Origin: Candidatus Enterocloster excrementipullorum
Lineage (GTDB): Bacteria; Bacillota; Clostridia; Lachnospirales; Lachnospiraceae
Length of the DNA stretch: 64,000 nucleotides
Assembly: GCA_019119575.1 (NCBI GenBank)
Contig: DWWT01000059.1
Location: 1-64,000, forward strand
Direction: 5' to 3'
Made by a program: the position numbers and the translations under genes. Positions 28,955-37,462 of this stretch are shown here, piece after piece (positions within the stretch are counted from its first letter, which is position 1; every line of letters starts with the position of its first letter). The notes beneath the pieces were generated by a model. It saw nothing but the letters and a program-made list of their open reading frames with translations. It had not been told where the DNA came from and did no database searches.

Positions 28955-30061
28955 ATGGCACAGATTACAATATGGGGAGATTTCAAGGCAAATGATACGG
29001 AGCATTTAAATTTGAGCGGGGAACTGCAGCTTCTCCTTAATAAAAGCGACATCAATGTCGTCAATTTTGAGGGTCCTGTTAAGTCAAAGGGCAAAGCGAT
29101 TGTGAAGAGCGGACCGAACATACGGCAGAGTCCGGATTCACCGCAGTGGCTGGAGGTGCATGGGTATAATGTTATATCCTTTGCCAACAATCATATAATG
29201 GATTTTGGGGCAGAGGGATTTCAAAAAACAAAATCAAGATTCAAGAACGCTTTGCTTATTGGCGCCGGCACATGGGAGGAAGCGTATCGGATGCAAATAA
29301 TAACTACAGAGGATGGTTTGAAGATAGGATTTTTGGCTGGTACGCATTGTGAATTCGGTACTCTGACAGATAAATACAGGGATTGGGAGGGCTGCGCATG
29401 GTGTATGCATCCGGATTTTGAAAAGAAGATTTTAGATCGAGGAGATGCAGATTATTTGATCATTTATAACCATGGCGGGGTGGAATATATGGATATGCCA
29501 TTGCCAGAATGGAGAGATTTATACAAAAAATGGATTGATATGGGGGCTGACGCTGTTATTGCCGGACACCCGCATGTTCCGCAGGGGTGGGAAGTATACA
29601 AAGGGAAGCCGATCTGCTACAGTTTAGGCAATCTTTGTTTCCAAAAATCGGGAACTATGCGTGAGCACTGGCTGGAGAGCCTGTGTGCCATCATAACGGT
29701 TGGAAAATTGGAGAAAGCAGATTTCAGCATCCGTCCGATTTACTACGATGCAACGAATAATTATATATGTGACAACCAGTCATCTGAGTTTCGGAAACAT
29801 TTGAATGATTTAAACAATTCCCTGGCGAATGAGCCATCTTATTATGCGCAGGTAAATGAGAGCGTATTAAATCGCTATGGCAGTTACCAGGGAATGTTTA
29901 CAAGGGGCGGATGGCTGGCCGATCCTATTTCAATAAGTTTTTTGAAGGGAATAGCCGAAGGATTTAAAAAGGAACATATTTACAACAGCATTAATTGCGA
30001 AAGCCATAGGTGGGCAATGCTCCGTGCAATGCGGTTAAAGCATGGAATTAATCAGATGTAA
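28955..30061 (+). CDS. CapA-family metallophosphatase-like protein
   Basis: The 368-residue protein has the CapA/PgsA-type metallophosphoesterase fold: an N-terminal GD motif (ITIWGDF), NFEGP, the NNH motif (SFANNHIMDFG), and a C-terminal GHPHVPQGWEVY and YSLGNL. Unlike typical CapA it lacks an obvious signal peptide. In Firmicutes this family is encoded in capsule and poly-glutamate loci, role uncertain. ATG 28955 was chosen; GTG 28949 (overlapping the upstream stop) is possible. It is the last gene of the locus and converges on coaX 13 bases later; no terminator was seen in the gap. Confidence 0.82.
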   Translation: MAQITIWGDFKANDTEHLNLSGELQLLLNKSDINVVNFEGPVKSKGKAIVKSGPNIRQSPDSPQWLEVHGYNVISFANNHIMDFGAEGFQKTKSRFKNALLIGAGTWEEAYRMQIITTEDGLKIGFLAGTHCEFGTLTDKYRDWEGCAWCMHPDFEKKILDRGDADYLIIYNHGGVEYMDMPLPEWRDLYKKWIDMGADAVIAGHPHVPQGWEVYKGKPICYSLGNLCFQKSGTMREHWLESLCAIITVGKLEKADFSIRPIYYDATNNYICDNQSSEFRKHLNDLNNSLANEPSYYAQVNESVLNRYGSYQGMFTRGGWLADPISISFLKGIAEGFKKEHIYNSINCESHRWAMLRAMRLKHGINQM

Positions 30062-30074
30062 ATGTTCCATCTTT

Positions 30075-30839
30075 CTACGCATTCTTCCGATACAAAATCA
30101 AAAGCCCCTTCAGCAGCAGCGCGTCATCATAGTGTATCTTATGGCGGCACAGGGGCGTGATGAACCGGGCAAGGCCTCCGGTGGCTACCGCGGTGGCCGG
30201 TTCGCCCAGCTCCCGCTCCATCCGGTCGAGAATCCCGTCGATCATGTCGGCGTTGCTGAAAATAATACCCGCCCGCATACAGTCAATGGTATTTTTCCCG
30301 ATCACCTTTTCCGGCATCTCCAGGCTGATATAGGGGAGCTGGGCAGTCTTTCCGCTCAGGGAATCCAGGGATACCTTAAGGCCTGGCAGGATCACTCCGC
30401 CGATGTAGTTTCCCTTTTTGTCCACGACGCTCATCGTGGTGGCGGTGCCCATGTCGATGACCACCAGGGGCAGGGGATGTTCATGGCTGGCAGCCACCGC
30501 GTCCACAATCATATCGCTTCCCACGGTTTTGGGGTTATCCATGAGAATGTTGATGCCGGTCTTGATGCCCGGCCCCACCAGAAGGGGACGGATGCCGAGA
30601 ACCTTTTTTACGGCGGAGAGAATGGTTGCGTTCAGAGGCGGGACAACGGAAGAGAGGATGGCTCCCTCGATTTCCCTGGGCGATACCTCGTGCATTTCCA
30701 ATATATTTTTAATGGTGACGGCGTATTCTGTGGCCGTCCTTCCCTGATCCGTGGTGACCCGCTCGATAAAGTGGGTCTTTTTTTCATCAATACCTCCGAT
30801 CACGGTATTTGTATTTCCCATATCAATCGCTAAGATCAT
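30075..30839 (-). CDS. coaX: Type III pantothenate kinase
   Basis: The enzyme phosphorylates pantothenate in the first step of coenzyme A synthesis. The N-terminus MILAIDMGNTNTVIG is the ASKHA-fold phosphate-1 motif, with GSDMIVDAVAA, VIDMGTATTMSVVD (phosphate 2) and PGLKVSLDSL further on. Length is 254 aa, typical. It is the only clear gene on the minus strand and is divergent from coaBC, a second CoA gene, so the shared intergenic region may couple them. Confidence 0.96.
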   Translation of the reverse strand: MILAIDMGNTNTVIGGIDEKKTHFIERVTTDQGRTATEYAVTIKNILEMHEVSPREIEGAILSSVVPPLNATILSAVKKVLGIRPLLVGPGIKTGINILMDNPKTVGSDMIVDAVAASHEHPLPLVVIDMGTATTMSVVDKKGNYIGGVILPGLKVSLDSLSGKTAQLPYISLEMPEKVIGKNTIDCMRAGIIFSNADMIDGILDRMERELGEPATAVATGGLARFITPLCRHKIHYDDALLLKGLLILYRKNA

Positions 30840-30869
30840 AGCTGACTCCTTTCCTGAAAGGTAAATATG

Positions 30870-30878
30870 TGGTATACT
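30870..30878 (+). promoter_or_regulatory. Possible extended -10 promoter for coaBC
   Basis: TGG directly followed by TATACT forms an extended -10 element. No good -35 is visible, and the sequence is close to palindromic around GTATAC. The transcript leader would be about 140 bases. Confidence 0.35.
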
Positions 30879-31021
30879 GTAGCTGTTTGGGGCGGTATGC
30901 AGACGGCCCCGGACTGCTGCAGGAACTGTTTCATTTTACCATAGAAAAAAGGGAAAGACAACCGGACGTGCCGTTTTCGCGCTGCAGCAGGCAGCGGCAT
31001 AAAATAAGGAGAAGAATGCGT

Positions 31022-32221
31022 ATGTTAAAAGGAAAAACCGTACTGTTAGGCGTTACCGGCAGCATCGCCGCCTATAAGATCGCGTACCTGGCAAGCGCCC
31101 TGGTAAAACAGGGAGCCAGGGTTCATGTGCTCATGACAAAAAACGCCGTAAATTTCATAAATCCGATTACTTTTGAGACACTGACCGGAAACAAATGCCT
31201 GGTGGATACATTTGACCGGAATTTTGAGTTCAGCGTGGAGCATGTGTCCCTGGCAAAGGCCGCCGATGTGTGCATGATCGCCCCGGCATCTGCCAATGTG
31301 ATCGGAAAGCTTGCCCACGGCATTGCGGACGACATGCTTACAACCACGGTTATGGCCTGCACCTGCCGGAAGATCATTGCGCCCACGATGAATACGCGGA
31401 TGTATGAGAATCCCATTCTCCAGGACAATCTGAAAATTCTGGAACATTACGGCATGGAGGTGATCCGGCCGGCCACAGGCTACCTTGCCTGCGGGGATAC
31501 GGGAGCGGGAAAGATGCCGGAGCCCGACATACTCCTGGAATACATTCTCCGGGAGGCGGCATATGAAAAGGATCTGAAGGGAAAGAAGATTCTGGTGACC
31601 GCAGGGCCCACGCAGGAGGCCATGGATCCGGTGCGTTTTATCACGAACCATTCCTCCGGGAAAATGGGCTACGCCATCGCCCGGGCGGCTGCTTTCCGGG
31701 GGGCGCAGGTGACGCTGGTTACCGGGCCGGTGCATCTGGCACCGCCTCTGTTTGCGGAGACGGTACCGGTGGTCAGCGCCCGGGACATGTTTGAGGCTGT
31801 GGCGGCCAGAAGCGGGGAGCAGGACATCATCATCAAGGCGGCTGCGGTGGCGGACTATACCCCCGTGGAGACTGCTTCGGAGAAGGTGAAGAAAAAGGAC
31901 GGCGAGCTGTCCATTCCTCTGAAGCGCACGCAGGATATTCTGGCCTGGCTGGGGGAGAACCGGAGGGAAGGCCAGTTCCTCTGCGGATTTTCCATGGAGA
32001 CCGAACATCTGCTTGAGAATTCCAGGGCCAAGCTGGAGAAAAAGCATGTGGATATGATTGCGGCCAACAACCTGAAAACAGAGGGGGCGGGCTTTGGGAC
32101 GGATACCAACCGGATCACCCTGATTACCCGGGATGGGGACACGGAGCTGCCGCTTATGACAAAGGAGGAAGCAGCCCACCGGATCCTCACGGAGATTGCG
32201 GGGCGGATGGCGAAGCAGTGA
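31022..32221 (+). CDS. coaBC: Bifunctional phosphopantothenoylcysteine decarboxylase / phosphopantothenate-cysteine ligase
   Basis: The protein carries the second and third steps of CoA synthesis from phosphopantothenate. The CoaC flavoprotein half (1-190) has GVTGSIAAYK, the His in EHVSLAKAADV, PTMNTRMYENPILQDN and the Cys in GYLACGDTGAGKMPEP. The CoaB half (about 190-399) has ILVTAGPTQEAMDPVRFITNHSSGKMG and KAAAVADYTP. The start is ATG 31022, 10 bases after AAGGAG; ATG 31016 is an alternative with tighter spacing. Length is 399 aa. Confidence 0.95.
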   Translation: MLKGKTVLLGVTGSIAAYKIAYLASALVKQGARVHVLMTKNAVNFINPITFETLTGNKCLVDTFDRNFEFSVEHVSLAKAADVCMIAPASANVIGKLAHGIADDMLTTTVMACTCRKIIAPTMNTRMYENPILQDNLKILEHYGMEVIRPATGYLACGDTGAGKMPEPDILLEYILREAAYEKDLKGKKILVTAGPTQEAMDPVRFITNHSSGKMGYAIARAAAFRGAQVTLVTGPVHLAPPLFAETVPVVSARDMFEAVAARSGEQDIIIKAAAVADYTPVETASEKVKKKDGELSIPLKRTQDILAWLGENRREGQFLCGFSMETEHLLENSRAKLEKKHVDMIAANNLKTEGAGFGTDTNRITLITRDGDTELPLMTKEEAAHRILTEIAGRMAKQ

Positions 32222-32233
32222 GAACCATTTTTT

Positions 32234-32417
32234 GTAACAGTTCAGACGGCGGGTATACCCCCAAGGGCACCTAGTCTTCTTGCCCGGCCAGAGGCCGGAC
32301 AAGAAGCATCGGATGTCCATCCGATGTGTAAACAGGGACAAAACCATGTTTACAAGCAAGCTTGATACCTGCTTTTGCCCCTGTTTACCCGCCGTCTGAA
32401 CTGTTACCATTTTTTTG
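32234..32417 (+). repeat. Long inverted-repeat element (22-bp arms, nested hairpins, T tract)
   Basis: Perfect 22-bp arms at 32234-32255 and 32386-32407 enclose about 130 bases with at least three further stems: CTTCTTG..CGGCC/GGCCGG.CAAGAAG, CATCGGATG/CATCCGATG and GTAAACAGGG/CCCTGTTTAC. The last of these can form with two alternative partners. A run of T (32410-32416) follows the outer 3' arm. It occupies most of the coaBC-prfC gap. It may be a terminator, a MITE-like element or a structured RNA. Confidence 0.6.
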
Positions 32418-32444
32418 CATACCCCGGCCGGAAACGCATAAACC

Positions 32445-32473
32445 TTGACTTTGTTCCGCGATCATCTTACAAT
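32445..32473 (+). promoter_or_regulatory. Promoter of prfC
   Basis: TTGACT (32445-32450) and TACAAT (32468-32473) are separated by 17 bases, 36 bases before the prfC start codon. Confidence 0.7.
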
Positions 32474-32508
32474 GGTAAAAGTTTATAGAAACACGGAGGA
32501 ATACAAAT

Positions 32509-34113
32509 TTGCCACAGACAGATACAAAGCTGGAAGAAGAGATAAAGAGGCGCCGAACCTTTGCCATCATATCCCACCCGGATGCGGGAAAGACGACTTT
32601 GACGGAGAAGTTCCTTCTCTACGGAGGGGCGATCAACCTGGCGGGAACCGTAAAGGGGCGCAAGGCTGCCAAGCACGCGGTGTCCGATTGGATGGATATA
32701 GAGAAGGAGAGAGGAATTTCCGTCACTTCCTCTGCCATGCAGTTTAATTACGAGGGGTTCTGCATCAATATCCTGGATACGCCGGGACATCAGGACTTCT
32801 CCGAGGACACGTACCGGACCCTGATGGCGGCGGATTCCGCGGTCATGGTTATCGACGGCTCCAAGGGCGTGGAGGCCCAGACCATCAAGCTTTTCAAGGT
32901 CTGCGTGATGCGGCATATTCCTATCTTTACATTTATCAATAAATTTGACCGGGAGGCCAGAGACCCCTATGAGCTGATCGATGAGATTGAAGAGGTGCTG
33001 GGCATCCGCACCTGCCCGGTGAACTGGCCCATTGGCTGCGGCAAGAGCTTCAAGGGGGTCTACGACCGGTTTACAAAGAAAATCACCACCTTCACCGCCG
33101 CCATGGGCGGGGCAAAGGAAGTGGCCAGCCGGGAGTTTTCCGCTGACGCGGAGGATCTGGACGCTGTGATCGGACCGGATTACCACGCGCAGCTGGCGGA
33201 TGATATTGAGCTTTTGGACGGGGCCAGCGATGAGCTGGATATGGACCGGGTGCGCAGGGGTGATCTGTCCCCTGTGTTCTTTGGCTCTGCCCTGACAAAT
33301 TTCGGTGTGGAGACATTTCTGGAGCATTTCCTGCAAATGACCACGCCGCCCCTTCCGAGAAAGACGCTGACCGGAGAGATTGATCCCTTCCGGCCGGATT
33401 TTTCCGCTTTTGTGTTTAAAATCCAGGCCAATATGAACAAGGCCCACCGGGACCGGATCGCCTTTATGCGCATCTGTTCCGGAAAATTTGAGGCGGGCAT
33501 GGAGGTAAACCATGTCCAGGGCGGCAAGAAAATCCGCCTCACCCAGCCCCAGCAGCTTATGGCCCAGGACCGCAAGATTGTGGAAGAAGCCTACGCAGGA
33601 GATATCATCGGCGTGTTTGATCCGGGAATCTTTTCCATCGGAGATACGTTATGCACCTCCAATGAAAAATTTGAATTTGAGGGAATTCCTACCTTTGCGC
33701 CGGAGCATTTTGCCAGGGTGCGCCAGGTGGACACCATGAAGCGCAAGCAGTTTATCAAGGGCGTGAATCAGATCGCCCAGGAGGGCGCCATCCAGATTTT
33801 CCAGGAGTTCAACACCGGTATGGAAGAAATCATCGTGGGCGTGGTGGGCGTGCTCCAGTTCGAGGTGCTCACCTACCGCCTGCAGAATGAGTACAATGTG
33901 GAGGTGATCCTGGAGAAGCTTCCCTTTGAGTATATCCGCTGGATTGAAAATCCCCAGGAGGTGGATGTGGCCAGAATCCAGGGAACCTCGGATATGAAGC
34001 GGATCAAGGACTTAAAGGGCAACCCCCTTCTTCTCTTTATCAACAGCTGGAGCGTGGGAATGGTCTTGGAGCGCAACCCGGATCTGAAGCTGGCGGAATT
34101 CGGGCGTGCCTGA
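32509..34113 (+). CDS. prfC: Peptide chain release factor 3
   Basis: This translational GTPase recycles RF1/RF2 from the ribosome after peptide release. The G domain has ISHPDAGKTTLTEK (G1), ISVTSSAMQF (G2), DTPGHQDFSEDTYRTL (G3) and INKFDR (G4). Domains II and III follow, with AFVFKIQANMNKAHRDRIAFMRI. Length (534 aa) matches RF3. The start is TTG at 32509, 8 bases after ACGGAGGA, with no in-frame ATG nearby. Confidence 0.96.
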   Translation: MPQTDTKLEEEIKRRRTFAIISHPDAGKTTLTEKFLLYGGAINLAGTVKGRKAAKHAVSDWMDIEKERGISVTSSAMQFNYEGFCINILDTPGHQDFSEDTYRTLMAADSAVMVIDGSKGVEAQTIKLFKVCVMRHIPIFTFINKFDREARDPYELIDEIEEVLGIRTCPVNWPIGCGKSFKGVYDRFTKKITTFTAAMGGAKEVASREFSADAEDLDAVIGPDYHAQLADDIELLDGASDELDMDRVRRGDLSPVFFGSALTNFGVETFLEHFLQMTTPPLPRKTLTGEIDPFRPDFSAFVFKIQANMNKAHRDRIAFMRICSGKFEAGMEVNHVQGGKKIRLTQPQQLMAQDRKIVEEAYAGDIIGVFDPGIFSIGDTLCTSNEKFEFEGIPTFAPEHFARVRQVDTMKRKQFIKGVNQIAQEGAIQIFQEFNTGMEEIIVGVVGVLQFEVLTYRLQNEYNVEVILEKLPFEYIRWIENPQEVDVARIQGTSDMKRIKDLKGNPLLLFINSWSVGMVLERNPDLKLAEFGRA

Positions 34114-34173
34114 TACGTGAGAAAATGAATTTCCAAATACACGCGGGAAACGCGGAGTTTAGGAGGTATAAAA

Positions 34174-34620
34174 ATGAGCAAAATTGATACAGTAAGAGCA
34201 GCAATGGTGGAGGCCATGAAGGCTAAGGACAAGGCGAGAAAGGATTCCCTTTCCATGCTTCTGTCCGCGCTTAAGAATGCCCAGATCGACAAGCGGGAGC
34301 CGCTCACGGAAGACGAAGAGAACGCCATTGTGAAAAAGGAGATCAAGCAGACCCAGGAGACCTACGACATGGCTCCGGCGGACCGGACGGACATCCGGGA
34401 AGAGGCTGCGGCCCGTCTGGCGGTGTACAGGGAATTTGCCCCTGAGGATATGAGCGTGGAGCAGATCAAAGAGGTGATTGCCCAGGTTCTCGGCGAGCTT
34501 GGCATCACAGAGCCCTCGGCAAAGGACAAGGGCGCTATTATGAAGGTGCTCATGCCGCGGGTAAAGGGCAAGGCGGACGGCAAGGTGGTTAACCAGACAC
34601 TGGCGGCGATGCTGAAATAG
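34174..34620 (+). CDS. yqeY: GatB/YqeY domain protein
   Basis: The 148-residue protein corresponds to the YqeY family, related to the C-terminal tRNA-binding domain of GatB amidotransferase subunits: DTVRAAMVEAMKAKDKARKDSLSMLLSALKNAQIDKR at the start and a helical C-terminus (DKGAIMKVLMPRVKGKADGKVVNQTLAAML). It probably binds RNA, but its cellular role is not firmly known. It follows prfC after 60 bases with a strong AGGAGGT site. Confidence 0.92.
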   Translation: MSKIDTVRAAMVEAMKAKDKARKDSLSMLLSALKNAQIDKREPLTEDEENAIVKKEIKQTQETYDMAPADRTDIREEAAARLAVYREFAPEDMSVEQIKEVIAQVLGELGITEPSAKDKGAIMKVLMPRVKGKADGKVVNQTLAAMLK

Positions 34621-34654
34621 GAGCGCCCGCAGGAATAAAAAAAGGAGAACGCGT

Positions 34655-36058
34655 ATGTATAAGGAGAAAATCGAGGCCTACATGGAGGCCCACAAACAGG
34701 AGATGATCGACGATATCTGTACCCTTTGCCGCATCAACAGCGAGAAGATGGCTTACAGCGAGGGAAAACCCTTTGGGGAGGGAACATTTGCCGCCCTGCA
34801 GATGGCGCTGTCCATGGCGGAGCGGTACGGATTTTCAATCACCAATTACGACAATTATGTGGGGACTGCAGACTTAAATGACGGGGAGCGCCAGCTCGAC
34901 ATCCTGGCCCATCTGGACATTGTGCCGGCGGGAGAGGGATGGACCGTGACGGAGCCGTTTGAGCCTGTGGTGAAGGACGGAAAGCTTTACGGCCGCGGCA
35001 CGGCGGATGACAAGGGGCCGGCAGTGGCGGCGCTCTACGCCATGCGGGCGGTGAAGGAACTGGGAATTCCTGTAAAGAAGAATGTGCGTTTGATTCTGGG
35101 AACGGATGAAGAGTGCGGCAGCTCGGACATCGCGGAGTATTATGAGGTGGAGAAAGAGGCGCCCATGACCTTCTCGCCGGATGCCGAGTTCCCGGTAATC
35201 AATACGGAGAAAGGGCGTCTGGAGGGCCATTTTTCCGCTGAATTTGCACCCTCAGAGGCCCTTCCCCGCCTGGTGAAGCTGGAGGCGGGAATCAAAGTGA
35301 ATGTGGTTCCCGGAAAGGCCTGGGCTGTTGTGGAGGGCGTGGACACGGATACCCTTGAGCGGACGGCAAAGGAAGTGGAGAAGGAGACCGGCATTTCCTT
35401 CTCATTTGAGCAGGCAGAGGGCGGAATGGGCATCACGGCCCAGGGAGAAGGGGCCCATGCCTCCACGCCTCAGGAGGGGAAGAATGCCCTTACCGGACTT
35501 CTCCTGTACCTGACCCGGCTTCCCCTTGCGGACTGCCCCCAGATGAAGGCGGTGCGTTCCCTGCTTAAGCTCTTCCCCCACGGGGACACCCAGGGAATGG
35601 CCGTGGGCATCCACATGGCGGATGAGATCTCCGGCGCCCTGACGCTGGCATTCAGCATGCTGACAGTCAGCGCGGACAGCCTGGACGGCATGTTTGACAG
35701 CCGCTGCCCCATCTGCGCCAATGAGGACAATGTGCTGAAAGTGGTGAAAGCGGCCATGGCGGAGGAAGGCATTACCCTGCACAATGATTCCATGACCCCG
35801 CCCCACCATGTAGACGGCAATTCCCCCTTTGTACAGACGCTCTTAAAAGCGTATGAGGAGTACACCGGACAGAAGGGCAGCTGCCAGTCCACGGGCGGCG
35901 GGACGTACGTCCACAACCTGAAAAACGGCGTGGCCTTCGGCGCGTCCATGCCCGGCACGGACAACCGGATGCACGGGGCGGATGAGTTCGCTGTGGTGGA
36001 GGATCTTGTGACCAGCGCGAAAATATTTGCCCAGGTGATTGTGGAGCTGTGCGGCTGA
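34655..36058 (+). CDS. pepV: PepV-like dipeptidase (peptidase family M20)
   Basis: A zinc-dependent dipeptidase of 467 aa. Visible metal/catalytic sites are the His-Asp pair in ILAHLDIVPAGEGW, GRGTADDKGP with the bridging Asp, the catalytic Glu pair in TDEECGSSD, the Asp in FSPDAEFPV and a C-terminal His (YVHNLKNGVAFG). The inserted lid domain about 185-300 with HASTPQEGKNA is typical. It lies after yqeY and before the metNIQ leader; it probably degrades imported dipeptides. Confidence 0.9.
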   Translation: MYKEKIEAYMEAHKQEMIDDICTLCRINSEKMAYSEGKPFGEGTFAALQMALSMAERYGFSITNYDNYVGTADLNDGERQLDILAHLDIVPAGEGWTVTEPFEPVVKDGKLYGRGTADDKGPAVAALYAMRAVKELGIPVKKNVRLILGTDEECGSSDIAEYYEVEKEAPMTFSPDAEFPVINTEKGRLEGHFSAEFAPSEALPRLVKLEAGIKVNVVPGKAWAVVEGVDTDTLERTAKEVEKETGISFSFEQAEGGMGITAQGEGAHASTPQEGKNALTGLLLYLTRLPLADCPQMKAVRSLLKLFPHGDTQGMAVGIHMADEISGALTLAFSMLTVSADSLDGMFDSRCPICANEDNVLKVVKAAMAEEGITLHNDSMTPPHHVDGNSPFVQTLLKAYEEYTGQKGSCQSTGGGTYVHNLKNGVAFGASMPGTDNRMHGADEFAVVEDLVTSAKIFAQVIVELCG

Positions 36059-36101
36059 CAGCGGCGGGCCGTTCGGACGGCGGTCTGAGAAAATTTAGGG
36101 G

Positions 36102-36130
36102 TTGACAAATAAATATAAGTGATGTATCTT
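36102..36130 (+). promoter_or_regulatory. Promoter of the metNIQ operon
   Basis: TTGACA (36102-36107), a 17-base spacer and TATCTT (36125-36130). It gives a leader of about 300 bases before metN. Confidence 0.72.
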
Positions 36131-36215
36131 CTTAAATAAAGTAAATGCTGTTCGCCCGGACAGCAGAAGCTAAGTAAATCCGCAGGATACGTTCAGCGAG
36201 GGAAGGAGGAGCCAT

Positions 36216-36305
36216 ATGGGACTGTTCACAGCCATGCAGATGCATATGGATATGATGGACGGCATGTCTATGATGTGCTGCGCATCCTCCTGCCTTAAAA
36301 ACTGA
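36216..36305 (+). CDS. Met/Cys-rich leader peptide of metNIQ (candidate attenuator peptide)
   Basis: A 29-codon reading frame preceded by GGAAGGAGGAGCC, one of the strongest ribosome binding sites in the window. Nine residues are Met (1, 7, 9, 11, 13, 14, 17, 19, 20) and three are Cys (21, 22, 26), very unlikely by chance and matching the presumed cargo of the downstream methionine transporter. An 11-bp stem forms between 36232-36242 (Met codons 7-9) and 36316-36326 just after the stop, and an intrinsic terminator follows at 36372. The layout suggests translation-coupled attenuation by Met-tRNA availability. A metal-binding peptide is an alternative. Confidence 0.7.
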   Translation: MGLFTAMQMHMDMMDGMSMMCCASSCLKN

Positions 36306-36326
36306 ATGTAAGTTTCATCTGCATGG
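36232..36326 (+). promoter_or_regulatory. Stem linking Met codons of the leader peptide with downstream RNA
   Basis: CCATGCAGATG (36232-36242) and CATCTGCATGG (36316-36326) are perfectly complementary over 11 bp. A ribosome on codons 6-9 would block the stem. The freed downstream strand has only weak (about 6 bp) complementarity with the terminator loop, so the exact switching partner is unclear. Confidence 0.5.
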
Positions 36327-36371
36327 ATATATAGTATGTCTGTAAACTGGCTGTAAGAGTGATATTTTCAG

Positions 36372-36408
36372 GACCGCAAGTCTGTGCAGGATTTGCGGTC
36401 TTTTGTTT
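36372..36408 (+). terminator. Intrinsic terminator in the metNIQ leader
   Basis: Stem GACCGCAA (36372-36379) with TTGCGGTC (36393-36400) and a 13-base loop, followed by TTTTGTTT. It lies between the leader peptide and metN, so it must be conditional for the operon to be expressed from the promoter at 36102. Confidence 0.82.
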
Positions 36409-36444
36409 CGCTATTTGTGCTTTGTCAGGGAAAGGAAATGTACG

Positions 36445-37461
36445 ATGGAAAACAGCAGAGAAGAATCGATCATCCGTTTGGAAGGACTGGGCAAGCAGTT
36501 TAAGACGGCAAACGGAACGGTGACGGCTTTGGAGGACATTAACCTGGACATCCGCCAGGGGGAGGTGTTCGGAATCATCGGTCTGTCGGGAGCCGGAAAG
36601 AGCACGCTGGTGCGGTGTATCAATTACCTGGAGACGCCCACCTCGGGCCGGGTGATTTTTGAGGGAAAAAATCTTTCCGCTATGAAGGAGAGCGAGAAGC
36701 GGCTGGCCCGCCGTTCCATGGGGATGATTTTTCAGCAGTTTAACCTTTTGGCCCAGAGAAATGTGCTCCAGAATGTGTGCTTCCCCATGGAGATCGCCAA
36801 GGTGGGCAAGGCGGATGCCAGAAAGAGGGCGGAAGAGCTGTTAAGGCTGGTGGGACTGGAGGATCGGATGAAGGCGTATCCCTCCCAGCTCTCCGGCGGC
36901 CAGAAGCAGCGGGTGGCGATTGCAAGGGCCATGGCCACAAATCCCAAGGTTCTGCTCTGCGACGAGGCCACCAGCGCCCTGGATCCCAACACCACAAAAG
37001 CCATTCTGCAGCTTCTCAAGAAGATCAATAAGGAGATGGGCATTACGGTGATTGTGATCACCCACGAGATGTCCGTGATCGAGTCCATCTGCGACCGTGT
37101 GGCGATTATAGACCACAGCCATATCGCGGAGGTGGGGAAGGTTTCTGAAATATTCTCCGGCCCCAAATCAGACATCGGCCGGCAGCTCATCCTGGGGGAT
37201 GCGGCGGGACAGCGGGCCAATTTCGGAAACTCCCGCCAGATCCGCATTATCTTTGACGGAAGGGAATCCTCAGAGCCTGTGATCGCCAATATGATTCTGG
37301 CATGCAAGGTTCCGGTGAATATCATGCACGCGGACACCCGGGACATAGAGGGGAAGGCCATGGGGCAGATGCTCATACAGCTTCCCGAGGACGAGGTGGA
37401 CGCAGGGCGAATCTGCAATTACTTAAAGACGGCAAAGGTTGCGTTTGAGGAGGTGCGCTGA
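36445..37461 (+). CDS. metN: Methionine ABC transporter, ATP-binding protein
   Basis: The ATPase energises uptake of methionine. It has Walker A (GLSGAGKST), Q-loop (IFQQFNLL), signature LSGGQKQRVAIARA, Walker B (VLLCDEATSALD) and the switch His (VITHEM). The C-terminal 100 residues form the ACT-like NIL domain (RIIFDGRESSEPVIANM...) that in MetN binds methionine for transinhibition. Length is 338 aa. ATG 36445 follows GGGAAAGGAAATG; a longer in-frame start overlaps the leader terminator. Confidence 0.95.
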   Translation: MENSREESIIRLEGLGKQFKTANGTVTALEDINLDIRQGEVFGIIGLSGAGKSTLVRCINYLETPTSGRVIFEGKNLSAMKESEKRLARRSMGMIFQQFNLLAQRNVLQNVCFPMEIAKVGKADARKRAEELLRLVGLEDRMKAYPSQLSGGQKQRVAIARAMATNPKVLLCDEATSALDPNTTKAILQLLKKINKEMGITVIVITHEMSVIESICDRVAIIDHSHIAEVGKVSEIFSGPKSDIGRQLILGDAAGQRANFGNSRQIRIIFDGRESSEPVIANMILACKVPVNIMHADTRDIEGKAMGQMLIQLPEDEVDAGRICNYLKTAKVAFEEVR

Positions 37462-37462
37462 G

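Noticed and set aside
30042-30833. Plus-strand reading frame of 263 codons after the CapA-like gene
   Set aside because: It is the antisense shadow of coaX, which has all kinase motifs.
31046-32410. Long antisense reading frame (454 codons) opposite coaBC
   Set aside because: It mirrors a clear coaBC gene; its translation is rich in Arg, His and Pro without domain signature, as expected for antisense frames of high-G+C codons.
36100-36440. SAM-I riboswitch or T-box in front of metNIQ
   Set aside because: Neither the SAM-I core sequences nor the T-box consensus is present; the leader instead holds the Met-rich peptide and a terminator.
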